A stretch of DNA of 64,000 bases. Origin: Leptasterias polaris (Eukaryota > Echinodermata > Asteroidea > Forcipulatida > Asteriidae). Numbering within the stretch: position 1 is the stretch's first letter; each line of letters starts with the position of its first letter. The stretch spans positions 1,178,001-1,242,000 of the forward strand of contig JAZGTN010000189.1 of NCBI GenBank assembly GCA_037783415.1. The letters run 5' to 3'. This document shows positions 1 to 13,368 of the stretch, piece by piece. A program made the position numbers and the translations under genes. The notes below the pieces were generated by a model. That model ran no database searches. It saw only the letters and a program-made list of their open reading frames with translations, and was not told where the DNA came from.

Positions 1-2380
1 GTTAATCTTGTTTCTATCGGAGACCATTTTTTTAAATCTATCATCTACTGTGACCATTTGCTTATCAGACATTTATGTTTAGCATCTTTTATTTAAGTCT
101 CTTAATCTGATATCTTTTTTCATACTTGTGTTCTTTTCGAGGATCATCAGTTGATCCCTGCTGTAAAGCATTGATCTTCTATTAATACATAATATCTTGT
201 CCCTGCTGTTGTGTTGATAATCACTCTTCTGTCATAGATCTGTAATCATCAGTTTATCCATCATCTATTGTCTTTTTGTTTGGTCATCATTCACCATTTG
301 TCTTATAATCCTGCCCCATTTGGTGTATTTGTTACTCCGCCTTGCATTTGTGTAGCTATCTTGATATGTCAAATTTCCAGACATCAAAATCTCTGTGTTA
401 TCCTTTCTCTACCTTCAAACTCATATGTGTGGTAAGTCCAACAACCTTCAGCCAATCCAGCATGATGCAGTTACCAGTGATATTAGATTGAGTATCGGGG
501 GACCAGTTGTTCCATATGATATCATTAATGGCAGAATAGTCAGTGTCAGCCATTTTGTTTTGGTATTAAACAAACACATTTCAACGTTGTAGGTTTTCCA
601 TTCAGTCGTGACCGTTTTCCAGCACACTTTCTATGAAGTCCTTTGTTCTATTTAGCACTACATGTTTTTGTTGGTTACAAGACTAATCTAGGAATCAACA
701 GTGGCTGTAACTTACTGTTGCTAAGACATTGTCATTATTATAATTTGATATCTGATTGAGTTTTAGACTTTCTCAGCAATCACTTTCACTTGTTATCCTA
801 TATGTTGACAGCATCTCACAGTTGTAGAATATAATAGAAATATAGCATGAATTGAAGGTTAACCCTCCTACTTGTGGTAACATTTTCCAGCGAATTGACC
901 AACCATTTGAAAACAGTCAACAGCATGGGGTTATGTAGGGTTGCACAACTATGCACAGAACTAAGTGTGTAAATGTGTGTGTAACATACGCATTCACCAT
1001 ATTGCAGGCTGGCATATTTTACCTTTCAAGGAAAACCACAGTGTCTGATAGTAGATGGTCAGTAGGCGGGTTAATGGCATGTGGACAAACCAGCTCCTTC
1101 TGCAGAGTTGAGGGAAATGGTTTGGTCTTCCTAATACCACCCGTCTTTGCAGAATAAACCATGTTTTATTTTGTTGACTCTACCTCAAGTTCTACTCAGC
1201 AAATTGAATAAATTTCTTTGAATTACTGACGAATATTAATGAGGTGTAGTAAAGAGTGATGTCACACAGGTCGGCCCGTGAGGGGAGTCTGTATTATTAC
1301 ACCGATTGTTTTCAGGAATCAACAATCGAGCAAGTGTGTTTCTCTCATGTGCAACTGTTTGCTGCTGTATCTAGCACACAGAACTTGTAATGGAACCAAC
1401 CTCATTCCCATGGGTGATTGATCTCACAAGCAATTTCCCCCCAGCATGCCCAGCATAACCCCTTGACTTGTGAAATTTAAATATGCAAATACATGGCACA
1501 GTTTAATTAGGTCTGTGGTGTGTGCACAAGCATTGTAGCCGGCAAAATAGGCATCAAGTTATAGAGCATCTGCTCCCCGCTCCCCTTCTATGATCTTGCA
1601 AAATGTTTAAGTGTATGCAGTTTAGGGTGACCGCGTAAACCATGATTTATTTAAAGTTTCCGTGTCTAAATACTTACATTATGACATGCCTGTGCTAAGG
1701 ATTCATAAGCGCCCCACAAATGCTTGAAAGTTTTCAACAAGCATGTGCACGGTTGTTAGTTTTGGCAGCTTATCAGCAATTCTTTGTCAGTGTCTCCCTC
1801 TAGTGCTTTAGTGACAAGCGGGATCAATATGGCCAGTTGCCCTTGAGAATGAGGTTGTAATATTACAAGGCTGTATGGTTCAGCCATCTTTCTTTTTACC
1901 ACATTCAAATCAACACAAACCAAACTGAAAATAGTCAGATTCCTTTTGGTAGAATTCTAGCACTTTACAATGCTATGTGAACACAGGAAGCAAGAGAAAG
2001 ATATCAGCCAAGTGTCCATTCTTTGTGATACATAGATTCCCCACAGTAAGGGTCTTGATATTTTATTCTCTTTTTGCACATTGCCACCTACACGTTTATG
2101 TTCTTTATGTGCTTCACACATTGTTTTCTGCACCTGGATGAATAGAACCACCAAGTGAGATGTTGACAAGGTCAAATTCACGTGCTTATTCTCAAAAACA
2201 TTTTCTGAAATCACACTGCAGTGTACATGTACATGTCCAAATGATCATGGTTGTTGTTTGACCTCCACTACACAAGAAGCAGGATTGTTGTGGCAAAGAG
2301 CTTAAGCACTTTCAAGTACATAATAACCAAATAATTGACAATGACTAGAGCAGGCTAGTTGAAATGTTGAGAACAATTAC
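1..2380. other. No gene recognised; AT-rich, probably tomosyn intron
   Basis: I find no conserved exon, no RNA gene and no clear repeat in this stretch. Given the orientation of tomosyn it is most likely within an upstream intron of that gene, but this cannot be shown from the window. Confidence 0.5.
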
Positions 2381-2636
2381 AACTCACTCCGCAGCAATGA
2401 AGTTAATAACAAGAAGTCCCCTCAATCCACTAAGTGAAAGTAGTAGTCCTGGCCGATTTTCTACCTTCTGCCCAGGTAGCAGTTAATAAGCAGGAGTGTT
2501 CTTGTTGGAACTAAGTAGTCTCCCAAGTTCCAAAATCTATTTTGTGGCAGTACAATAAATAGCCAGACAAGTTCTCAAACAACAAATCCACACAACTGTG
2601 TGGATATACATGTATACACATGGTTTTACTGCAAAC
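2381..2636 (+). repeat. Dispersed repeat, copy 1 (AACTCACTCCGC family)
   Basis: This shares a collinear string of motifs with 62858-63117: AACTCACTCCGC, AAGTCCCCTC, AGTAGTCC(T/C)GGCC, GCCCAGGTAG, AGTTAATAAGCAGGA, ACAATAAATAGC and ACACATGGT. It is the more diverged of the two. No coding potential and no terminal repeats were seen, so the class is unknown. Confidence 0.8.
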
Positions 2637-3071
2637 TGATTGATAGCTCGCCATGTTATGCCTGAAACCCCTAAACCAAATAATTTACCGGCAAAAAATG
2701 GAGCTTCAGAAACTGCAAGAAAAACCTTGAAAAAATGGAATGACCATATTCAATCTGTCGTATGACTACAAACATAATTACTATACCTTATAGACATATT
2801 CATGGCCGAATTCTCACTAGTCCATTCACCTTCATGTGCCAGATACTATTTTCGCTGTTTACCAAGCGCACATGCCAGTATTCACACACAGAGTAACTAC
2901 AATGTAGGCATGCATAGTAGACTGTGGCATGTGAAACAATCTACTGCACATGCGATTTACAAAGCAATTGGGTGTAGTAGATTACACATGCGCGAACAAC
3001 GCCCTAGCTATAAACACATGAAAAGATGGTGGCACAAAGACGGGTGGACAGTTGATATTAGCTCCCCTCAG

Positions 3072-3819
3072 TATAGACTGTGCAAGTCTCGCGCGTAAGC
3101 GAACTTCCGGGACCATTGTGGTCCCAACCATATGGAGTTTTACGTTGGCAATATTTTGTTTCGTCTATTATTTTAGTTTAACGTACTTTATGACCATGAA
3201 AATTAAATATGTTGTTGGGAATGTAATACTAAGTGATCAAAAATATGAAAGTTAAATCAATTCAACAAAACAACGAAGAAAACCCAAGAATTAAACTTGA
3301 CTGCTGCTTCCGATTACTTGCAAAAAATTAAGAATTTGTGCCCACCTCCGATCACCAAATTTGTTTTGGTCGCGCGATGATTATCACCAGACGCTGTAAT
3401 TGTCAGACGCTAAGCCTTTACATTGCAGTCTACGGTTGTCGAGGCGTCAGCGTCCTCTTTAAACTGCGTCATGCGTTAACTCTACGCCCGTGCGATCATC
3501 GCGCGTCTGCGTTTAAACCTGCTTTTAGTGGTTGCACGTACTCAGGCGTGGATTTACAAAAGGGTTTCCTAAAAAGTTAAGATCAAATAAGCATCCTTGT
3601 CCCAGAGTTTTTAGTTTGTTTCAACAAAAACTAACAAATGATTAATGTGTTTATTATGAAAGCTAAAACTCATTTTATACAAATTGTAATGAGTATTTTT
3701 GTTTTTCAGATTTTTTCATAGATCTAATTTAAAAACAATGATTTGATTTCAGAAAAATATATGTTCTTCACTTGACGTGTTTTCTCGCTCCGATACGCGC
3801 GAGACTTGCACAGTCTATT
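3072..3819 (+). mobile_element. TIR element (ends AGACTGTGCAAGTCTCGCGC), long copy
   Basis: Left end TATAGACTGTGCAAGTCTCG at 3072; the right end is its reverse complement, ending at 3819. The same ends and subterminal sequence occur in opposite orientation at 18598-18922. This copy has about 400 bp of extra interior. There is no transposase ORF, so it is non-autonomous. The TA-like flanks are compatible with a Tc1/mariner-type target but do not prove it. Confidence 0.75.
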
Positions 3820-4112
3820 GGAAGTGGACAAACTAATTCCTGAAGCAACTTCTGCTACCTTGGAGAGTTATTATCACCTGCCCACCCTCAAACCATGATA
3901 TATTTGTATAATACAACACTCATTTCTATCTAAACTATGGGCATGGTATACAAATAATGGATGCATATGACTGCATTGTCATAGATTATAATCACAAGAT
4001 GCATTCTGGACTATTCCATTTCACAAGGTGTAAGCCGGATTTCACCAAGTGGTTATATTCTGCGCCAATGCACAAACAAAATGCATTCAGTATTATTTTT
4101 TTTTTATAACTC

Positions 4113-4600
4113 ACACATATATCCTTGTCATTTGAACAATTTCTCACAATAAACAGAAAACAGACACGGAAACTCGTCCGCCCCGTACACTACAATTCTA
4201 AAACCCCTTTTAAACAATGTGGATTACTCCACATAGTTACCAGCTTTGTTTGCTGTGACACCACATTGGAACGGTTATTTTGGAAATGATGATGCAAAGT
4301 GTTGCTGTGAAGTGCCCCCAAGTGTCCTATATAAAATTTTGGAGCGTCACACGTTGCGGCAGTAAATACATGGCAAAATGAAGTATGACACGTGAGGCGT
4401 GCTCCACTAATGACACATGAGGCCTGCTCCACTAATGACACGTGAGGCGTGCTCCACTAATGACACGTGAGGCGTGCTCCACTAATGAGGCGTGCTCCAC
4501 TAATGACACGTGAGGCGTGCTCCACTAATGACACGTGAGGCGTGCTCCACTAATGACACGTGACGCGTGTTCCATTATCAAATGACAAGGATCTATGTGT
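4113..4600. mobile_element. Foldback element containing a 25-bp tandem array
   Basis: Inverted arms at 4113-4135 and 4578-4600 match in 22 of 23 bases (core ATCCTTGTCATTTGA). Between them lies the CACGTG-bearing minisatellite. No ORF. I infer a MITE-like element, because the pairing of arms around an array recurs elsewhere in this window. Confidence 0.6.
4386..4574 (+). repeat. 25-bp minisatellite with CACGTG in most units, about 7-8 copies
   Basis: The unit runs TGACACGTGAGGCGTGCTCC then ACTAA. One unit has CACATG and GGCCTG variants, one lacks the TGACACG-side bases, and the last is degenerate (GACGCGTGTTCC). Most units carry the palindromic E-box CACGTG. Confidence 0.9.
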
Positions 4601-4736
4601 GCCGTATATAATATTTTTATGGCTTAACTCAATACATTACTTAAATGGTGAAGTTATATGTATTCAATTTGCCATTATATTCCCAGTAGTATTGGGAAAC
4701 ATTCAAACAATAACTCACCATAACTTTTTATAGCCA

Positions 4737-4804
4737 GCACAAATACACTGAAAGCACAAATACACTGAAAGCACAAATACACTGAAAGTACAAATACACT
4801 GAAA
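4737..4804 (+). repeat. 17-bp tandem repeat, 4 copies
   Basis: Four head-to-tail copies of GCACAAATACACTGAAA at 4737, 4754, 4771 and 4788; the last begins GTACA. Confidence 0.95.
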
Positions 4805-7800
4805 CCTCTAAATGCACTTAAATATACAACACCTCTCTTATCTTCAAAGTTCTTCCAAAAACAAAACTGAATAAAACCTAATGCTGTACCACACCTTCTA
4901 GCAGCAACATTGAACTGATTATATGCATGGATGGGGTTTTCAAACAAATGATGTCTCTATTGCTCAAAATACCTGGATCTGAGACATACATTCTACCACT
5001 AGCCCTCGATCACCACATCTGAGCAGTAGTACAGTCAGTACACACAAGTAAACAAAGCTTAGACATAACACGCACAGACATTAGTGAAATACTGAGCTTC
5101 TGTTTTTAGCATTTGTGCAAAGTGCTTTTCAAGCTATAAAGAATTCATGCCTTTTGATCTACGTCTCTAGTGCTGGGAACACTGTTCCTAAATACTCCTT
5201 TTATGTAACTCATGGGTATACTAAAAAGGTTTAAATGTCCCCATTTTAACATACCTTCTAAATTTGGATTCTACAATGTAGTTTCAGGTGTGTGGATTAT
5301 TTTCTTTTGATGAAAACCTGCTTTAAAAAAATGTAAAAAATTTAGCTAGATAGTGTTTTTTACAAAACATGAAATGTGTTAACTAAATAGAACATTGGAC
5401 TTTATGAAGTGTGCTTAATATTTGGTGAAGACTAGTTGGGACATGACAAGATTAGGATAATTGACTTTATAAAAGGTTTAAGTCTTGTGCATCAAGGAAT
5501 GGTGCTTGCAAATTGCATTGATAAACTCAACCTGTTTTGATGATCTGCTATGTCTGCCCAATGGAATGAAGCATGATGTAATACTAACCACTCAAAACAA
5601 AAACAAATGCCTCAATGGACTGAACCAAAAAATCCTTTAACAAACACAATAACAAGTAACTTGGACAGCCTTGCAGTGCTGGTCCTATCAGCTGCTTGAG
5701 GAGTCCACCCTTAGTATGAATGGTACCTTCCGCCTAGTCTGTCTCCTGATTGGTTGAATTTTGCCTTGGCTCCTCCCACTTATTCTTGAAATGGATTTGT
5801 GGTTGGTTTCTTTGAGCATGCCTTGTGAAGTACAAGTAGGCATCCAGAGTGGTAGGGTTTGACATTGTAAGAGATAAACACAACTCAAATTCAAGTTGTT
5901 TTGCTGCTTGATTTAGTTCCTATCTGCATGAATTGCATTTGCCCATTGGATTTACTTGAAGTAGAATGCTAAAACCTGACAGTGTAGGAAGTATCTTGTT
6001 ATTTGAATTTTGTTATAGTGCAATTTTTGTTTTATAGATGCACTTAAGTTGATGTGTGTGCATGTTGTTGATGTACATGGTAACGTGCATCAACAACATA
6101 TATGATCGGCAATTCCTGCATTTATCAGAACTTATATCCTGATAGGAACTGTCTTCTCCCAATGAAGGTATTAATGATCAGGAAACCCTTTGGTGAATAG
6201 TACACCTGATAAAATTAATCTACCTCAATGGAGATACAACCATTACCTTCATTTTATTTTTGTATTCTTGGGAAACAAGACATACAAAATGTGTACAAAT
6301 AAAACTATCCAAATCGGAACATACTTTTAACTTGATTGGAACTCCATTCAGGAAACTATTGATTGATAACCATGGCTACCACAGAAACAAACTATTCCGA
6401 TTGGAATATACTTTACCCTGATTGGAACCTTCTTCCTCAGTCAGAAAGCTATTGATTGATGATGATAGCTACCAAACAAAAACAAAGTATTCCGATTGGG
6501 ATATACCGGTGCCTTAAAATATCCTAATTTGAAATATTTACCGAGATTGGAACCCTTTTTCCAATAAGGGTCTCACTAATGTTTAGTAAGTGGGTAAAGT
6601 CTCCACAATAAAAAACAAATGGCAGGTCTTTTTATATGCAGTGAATATTTTACCTGAATGCATTGAACTAATCCCTATTAAGATTCATACTAAATCAATA
6701 TTTTATTTCAGCTCATTCAATCGGATAAAATTTATCTACTGTTCAAATATAGTACCGGTAGTGAAGATTTGTTCACAGTAGACCTGAGTTATTGCTTGAC
6801 TCTTTTTTTCATATTGACAAAACCATCTGCAATTTAGCATACCTTTCCCTTGCTAACCATGTTTAATAAAAAATGGCGCTATGGGGTTCTTAATTAATAA
6901 CAAACAGCAGGTGTGCTTGCAGGTTATTGCTCCATTGTCTTTTATTTGGCACAATTGTTTGTCATCTTTTATCACTTGTACTAATTGCACTTTACGCACC
7001 CATACAGTAGTATCATTGTATGCACAATGGGAGACTTTACAATGCTAGGTGGGAACAAAGATACCAGGTCGATTTCCATTGTTTATGTAGTTCTGAGCAT
7101 GTGCTCATTTCTAAAAACAATGGATGGACCTGGTGGGTCTGCTGCCACCTAGTGTTCCTCAATGTCTCACATTGCACTGCTGAACATTCTCATAAAGCTT
7201 TAGTGGAATTACTGATTGCTACATGTAGTTGTGTGCTGGTATGTCTTAGAGTAGAACATCCTTGTTCCCAGTTGTTAACATGCAAATTATAATAAACCCT
7301 GACGCTCTAATACAAACATTATGGCTATACTGCGTTAAAGAATATTGATTTGTGAAACCCATGGGAACAAGGTTGATTGTGCATGCTTGTTACATATATC
7401 CTGATGGTTTCACCAGTCATTGGCAAATCTCAAATATTTTATCACTAACATCATCATGCTTTGTGCAGTTCAAATGGATACATTAAAATGACACTGGTAC
7501 TGGTGTATTTCAACACAGTGTCAGGTTACCAAAGACTGAACGGTAACCATTTTAAAATAGTTCATGATTATGATATTGTTCGGTGGCTAGCAGGAGGATG
7601 CAAGGCTTCTGCTTTTGTTCTGAAGTGCAACATTTTATCCATATAAAAGCTCACAAGCAAGGGCAAGTGAAAACATTATTCAGAACTATTGCTTTTTGTG
7701 GCTAGAATTACTCCGAAGATATGTTTTTCCATTCACATGGCAAATACAAGTCGCCTGCAATGACTGACTAATGGAAGAGAAATGATTGGATTTTTTGGAT

Positions 7801-9650
7801 TTTATTTTTAAACACGCAATAGTTGCCGAGGACCTTTTGCAGGGCATACGTCCGTTACGTCCTTCTGCCGCACAAAGATATTAAGTGCAAATTGAGTGTC
7901 ATTGGCTGTGGATCTTGACTGCAGTAGCCATGGCACAAGACAACATTATGGTCACAGCTGTAAGAGTGCCTCCTTATTGTAGACACAGTGATGTATTGAA
8001 CCAATTTCCATGACATCATTACTACAAAAAATCTTAGTTGCACTATTTTGGGGGCTAGTTTTCCCTGTGTGTTACTGTGTAGTGAGCGTTTGAGGCGATG
8101 GCCACACGTTTACTCGCTCATTAGATCTTTTTACGCGCAGTTTGACTCCCAAAATGGCAGACAGTAGCTGTGTCTGATGTCAGTGCAAGGGGTTTATAGT
8201 GTTGCAACCTCAGTGCTCTTAAGAGACATTCTGCATTTTAGTTTCACCGCTTTTCAATTTATAAGGTCATTTGCTTACCACTCGCCTTATATCATGTGTT
8301 TTTAAAAGAATTTGCATGAGAAAGAAGACAGAGTTTATTGCCAATGATTGGTGTTTGGTTTCTCATTGTTAGCTGTTATCTTTTTTTCTCCTCCTTGGTT
8401 TGTGTTCCCTTTTGATGTCCCCTTTTCATCCGTATGTGGCGTTGTGTATGATGTGGTGGCATGTGATTGGTCAGCTGCAAACAGATCTCCGCCCACCCCT
8501 CCTCCTCCCAGTCCAAAGGAGGGGCCCGAAGGGGGTAGAATGGACCCCCCTAGCACCTTCCACTTCGGTCAGCTGATCAAATATTTCATGTCTAGCCTTA
8601 GCATGAGTGAGTGCTCCTTTATTGTAGTTTGCTTTATATTTTCCTCTGTGCACTTTGTCATGGAGTTCATTGAAATTATTGACTTACATTTTGTTTGTTT
8701 TACCATCCGTTCAATTTCTACTTTTTATTTTCATCCTCATGCCTAAATTATAACAAATATCTTTGGGATATAGAAATTGTGAAACTGATGTCTTGACCTT
8801 TTTTTTTCACTCATTGCTCTATTAAGTTTTTGGAGTAAATTGGTATGATAAGTGAAGGTGTAACACACCCAAAGACTCACTGTACGGTTTTGCCAAGGCT
8901 TAGTTCATGAATAGTAACGAGATGATTGGCCAATCAGATTTTGAATTGTAAACACTATGCGCATGATGACTGCATCATTATTGACTATTCATTGGTTTGT
9001 GTGTCCATTCATTTAATTTCCGTACTATAGACCCATCAGTTCTCCACGTGCCGTGTAAGTTCATTTGCATTTCATCAATTTCTTTGCACCACAATTTTCT
9101 TGGACAAAATAGCACCATCATTTACTCACAAACTTGACAATCAAGTTACTTAAAAGATTATTTCCGGCATGTCGATTTCTAGTGACTCATTTTACATTTC
9201 TATTTCCCACTTTTGTAACAGTTTAAATGTTGTGATTGTGTCTAACCAATTTTTGTGTTTTCCAGTTTAACAAAGAAGTTGAAACATACTCAATTGCGAA
9301 TACTCATCACCAATGCTAATGGATTTAAACACCCCTAACTAACTGTCAGTCAAAGTCATATCCAAGAACTGTCCAATTTACAGAGTACAAAATTTTTCTT
9401 TTCCAGGATGAAAATGCGTTAGTTAAATACCTGAAATTCAACTTGAGTGATTGTGGTTGGCTCTTGCGATCACAAGACAATTTTAAGCGCATGAGAACAA
9501 TATTTACATGAGTAAATTTATAATTTGAACATTTCATATTTCGCATGCTTTTTCAGTTATTTTTTATATTGATTTTTCATAAAATTTGTATCTTTCTTGT
9601 TTGATTTCAGCTTAGAATTTTAATAGAAGAGCCCCCTATGTTTTGTTTGT
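4805..9650. other. No gene recognised; AT-rich probable intron with minor repeats
   Basis: No conserved exon was found. A degenerate roughly 115-bp duplication built on TTCCGATTGGAA lies at about 6310-6560, a short hairpin at 6062-6099, and a GC-rich patch with CTCCGCCCACCCCTCCTCC at about 8485-8550. None has enough support for a functional call. Confidence 0.45.
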
Positions 9651-10170
9651 CCTTTCCCTGACCTTCCTGTATATTACCTCCCCTTGACCTTTCTGTCCCT
9701 GACATTCCCTTCCCTGACCTTCCTAGACATGCCTGTCCCTGACCTTCCTGTGCCCAACCTTCCCTTCCCTGACCTTCCAGGTCCTGACCTTTCTGTCCCT
9801 GACCTTCCCTTCTCTGACCTTCCTGTCCTCGACCTTCCTGGCCCTGACCTTCCATACTCGATCTTCCACTCCCTGACCTTTCTGTCCCTGACCTTCCCTT
9901 CCCTGACCTTCCTGTCCTCGACCTTCCTGGCCCTGATCTTCCTGTCCTCGACCTTCCTGGCCCTGATCTGCCTGTGCCTGACCTTCCACTCCCTGACCTT
10001 CCTGGCCCTGACCCTCCTGTGCCTGACCTTCCACTCCCTGACCTTCCTGGCCTTGACTTCCTGTGCTTGACCTTCCACTCCCTGACCTACCTGGCCCTGA
10101 CCTTCCTGTGCCTGACCTCCCACTCCCTGACCTTCCTGTCACTGACCTACCTGTCTTTGACCTTCCCGCC
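9651..10170 (+). repeat. Degenerate 15-bp minisatellite (CCTGACCTTCCTGTC type)
   Basis: About 34 head-to-tail units around the consensus CCTGACCTTCCTGTC, with third-position variants (TGGCC, ACTCC, CTTCC). Because 15 is a multiple of three, repetitive open frames appear on both strands (PDLPG/PDLPV on +). They lack starts, splice context and conservation, so I do not call a protein. Confidence 0.92.
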
Positions 10171-11588
10171 TTCCCGTCATTGTTTTTGAGGGGGGGAGGG
10201 GTCGGCGTTTGTTTCTTTTTACTATTGTGCTCAGGTTATTGTTTATTTTATTAATATTTTGGTTATAATTCATTTATTTATTTATTTATTTATATGTTAA
10301 ATATTTGTTTATTTTTTAAGTTTATATATTGTTTATTTGTGTGTTTATTATTGTTACAGTGATGATAACTCAGTTGTTTGCTGCCAAATGAGGCATGCAA
10401 CGAAACAATCTAAAGCATTTTTTTATATAAATTAATTTCAGACCTGAAAGTTGAGGGATATTCTGATTAAATTAGAACCAACCTTGGTTATGAATACTCA
10501 GCAAGCTAAATTCAGGCTACTCCAAATTATATCATTACTCATCAGGTCTAAGCTTGAGAAGCATTTGAGGAAATACTACAAAGCATTTTCATTTGGTTAT
10601 AATTGCTGAAACTTTCTTTTTGACATCAATCAATGTTTACCAAAAATAATTCCAATAAACTGAGGCCTGGAATTACAGGTGCCATGGCCTCTGTTGCCCT
10701 GGTCTAGGCCTTCGTGTCCCTTCAAAAGTTACCCACAGACTTTCAGATTTTCCAATGGAAGTTCCCTTTTGCAAAATGAAAATGGCCTTGCCCTCTCTAA
10801 GATCCAATTCTATGACTACTGTGTGCAATTTGCAATTTATCTCAGAAGTTTTCCTAAACCACATAACGTTCTGACTTGCACTTTTCAGAACTGTGCCAAT
10901 GTGTTATAATTCAATTTTTATCGTCGATGCAAGAAATATACTATTTAAAAACATAAGTGTTTCATATAATCATCCAGACATCAGTCTAAACCCATGTCGT
11001 TTTGTTTCAACCATCCCATCACCCCTTCACTTATTCCAACCCAGTTTGATTTTCTCTTTTTCCCACTCTGTTAGGTAATCGCTATTTCACAAATTTTTGA
11101 TTAATTTAATAGTCAGTGATAGTTTTGAAGCATTTTATTGTTGAATTTCAATGTGTTTTTTTATCGCATGCAGTTGTAATTCATATTTCATGATAAATCT
11201 AGTAACTTATTAGAAACTGTCAAAAATGTCTACACCCCTCCAAAACAGCCATGCCAGAGGTGCAGACCACTTCTCTTTGTAATCCAATTGTTTAGCCACA
11301 TCCGCATTGGTTTTATACAGTCAAGAACATCCTTAAATTATCAAACCACCCAGTCCCTTCTGTTAATGTCCTTGGTACAAATACATAGAAATACTCATGT
11401 TCGTTTGTTAATCGAGTAAAGAGGGGACTCCGCTTTGTTCTCTGATTATTTTGACTTTTTTTTTTTTTAAAGAGACGTCTCCATTGATTTTGTACACAAA
11501 AGCAAAGCTAGGACATACTCACACTGTTGGAACACCTGGATCTCTGTTTTTTAAGTCCTCCGTTTGAATGGGCAGACATAACCAACAT
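10171..11588. other. No gene recognised; AT-rich probable intron
   Basis: It contains an ATTT microsatellite at about 10268-10292 and T-rich stretches. No exon or RNA gene was seen. Confidence 0.5.
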
Positions 11589-12185
11589 TAGAGAGGTTTC
11601 GCAAGCGTACGGATACGGATACAGATACAGATACGATATCCGTATCCGTTCACGTTAGATGCACATCAGATTTTGTTTCGCAATCATAGAGTTATGTGTC
11701 AGGCCTAGGCCAAAGTATAGACACACATTGGCATAGGTTTTGCGAGCAAAGCAAATCCAAAAACATTTTGTGTATGTTCTTGTTACATTGGAGAATTTGA
11801 TTGAATAGTATTTTTGTTTACGAACTGATTGTTTTCGGACCCCCACGTTAAACGCGTGTAAAGAAAGTTTCCGGCAAGCATGTCGAAATAGAGACGACTG
11901 TTTATACTGCATTTTCCCAATATTTTGCTTAGAAATGATGAACACATTTCTATCTATGTCACGAATGACATCTTTAAAAGCAACACCGGGGAAAATGTTT
12001 GTAATTTAGGGCAAAAATACAACTAAAATCAGCAAAACGGTATCCGTTTTTAACGTACGTGTATGAGCTCCCGTATCCGTTGTCAACGCGCACGCAAAAC
12101 ACGGAAGCCACGGTTACGCGTCACGTGAACACACAAAGTGTCGACGTATCCGTATCTGTATCCGTAGCTTTGCGAAACCTCTCTA
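11589..12185. mobile_element. Palindromic MITE, TA-flanked
   Basis: Ends TAGAGAGGTTTCGCAA and TTGCGAAACCTCTCTA are exact inverted repeats, followed by inverted subterminal runs of GTATCCGTATCTG-type repeats (11613-11650 and 12145-12166). TA at both ends fits a Tc1/mariner-type target duplication. At 597 bp without a transposase ORF it is non-autonomous. Confidence 0.8.
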
Positions 12186-13035
12186 TTACACACACACACA
12201 CACAAGTGTGTATACGCCTGCAATCGTGGACCTCCTATTGTCCCTCTTTTGTTTATACTCTTTTTTGCAACAGCCCCCATTGGTTTTGTACACGTTTTCC
12301 AACTGTGGACCTTTTCCGAACCGTAGACCTATTGTCCTCTTTTGTTATAGGTTCCCGGTTTGAAACTGTATACCCATCCCGGTGCGCACACCGTTGTGGG
12401 GACTTCCTATTGTTGTTCTATTATTCCCTTTTCTAAAGAATCTGGTGTGGGGACCCAGTTTAACAAAGAAAAACGTTGTGGGGACCTTTGTTCCATTGTA
12501 TAAAAGTCCCCACAGCTCTGGGTATGCCTACCTACCTGCGCACACCTGCAAGGTGTGTAACAGCCTGCAATCGTGGACCCTCCTTTGTTCAACTCTTTGT
12601 GATAGCAACCGTGGACCACAAAGCTTTCCTTTGTGATAGCAACCGTGGACCTATTGTCCTCTTTTGTTATAGGTCCCCGGTTTGAATGTGGTTACACACT
12701 CACACACAGCTCTATGTTGCATACACTCTGTGGACATTCACTTTTTATGCAGTAAAAAACACTAAGTGGATGTGTTTAATTCCCTATATTGTGTGGACTT
12801 CTTTTGCTCTCAGGTCCACACTTAGTATGTAATGCTTAAACAGAATATTTTGTCATACATATAGTTGTATAACAACCTGAGTACCTGATTCACCTAGCCA
12901 CCATCACTCCTTAGTAAGGCTGTCAACCATTTCCCTATCGCTTATAAAACACTCACGATACTATCATGGCTTCATGATGGAGCATCCACTCTTAAATACC
13001 AGGCGGATTTAGAACAAGTTATTTAGAATGGTATC
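12186..13035. repeat. Local diverged duplications (GTGGACC / TTATAGGT..CCCGGTTTGAA)
   Basis: Segments such as CCTATTGTCCTCTTTTGTTA with TAGGT(T/C)CCCGGTTTGAA occur at about 12327 and 12652, and GCCTGCAATCGTGGACC occurs at 12217 and 12564. A short CA microsatellite starts the stretch (12187-12204). Probably low-order decayed duplications; no gene seen. Confidence 0.6.
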
Positions 13036-13149
13036 TGGGGTGCGTTTTTACGGTCAGAACCAATAGCTGTTTCGGTTGACTTGGCCATTGGTTAATCACT
13101 GGTCAGTGACCGAAACAGTTATTGGTTACAGCCGCGAAAACGCACTCCA
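13036..13149. mobile_element. Small foldback element (GGGGTGCGTTTTTACGG arms)
   Basis: The left arm GGGGTGCGTTTTTACGG plus ACCAATAGCTGTTTCGGT is mirrored by ACCGAAACAGTTATTGGT and CGCGAAAACGCACTCC. This gives roughly 40-bp imperfect arms and a short loop. No ORF. MITE-like by structure. Confidence 0.65.
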
Positions 13150-13368
13150 GGAGCGTTTATGAACGATGTGTTTTTGTTGGAAAGATTTTCTTCCGAGTGA
13201 CTGTGTCTAGTGGAATTGAAGGGACAGAGCCTGCACACAATGTGGGGTTACTCCATATAGAAGAGTCTTATGGATAACTGCCAGCGAAACCACATAATAG
13301 TTAACAGGTTTATGGGTTGTACTTACAATTCGTCTGGTTGCTATGGTTATTATTAACAAGTAAAGCTC

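Noticed and set aside
6062..6099. ATGTTGTTGATG/CATCAACAACAT hairpin as a microRNA
   Set aside because: The total hairpin is about 40 nt with little extension of the stem, too short for an animal pre-miRNA.
8348..8746. 132-codon ORF with PPTPPPPSPKEGPEGGR as an upstream tomosyn exon
   Set aside because: The proline-rich part superficially recalls a tomosyn linker, but no convincing splice sites or conserved residues are present.
9607..10254. Proline/aspartate- or glycine/glutamine-rich proteins
   Set aside because: Translations of a 15-bp minisatellite in overlapping frames on both strands.
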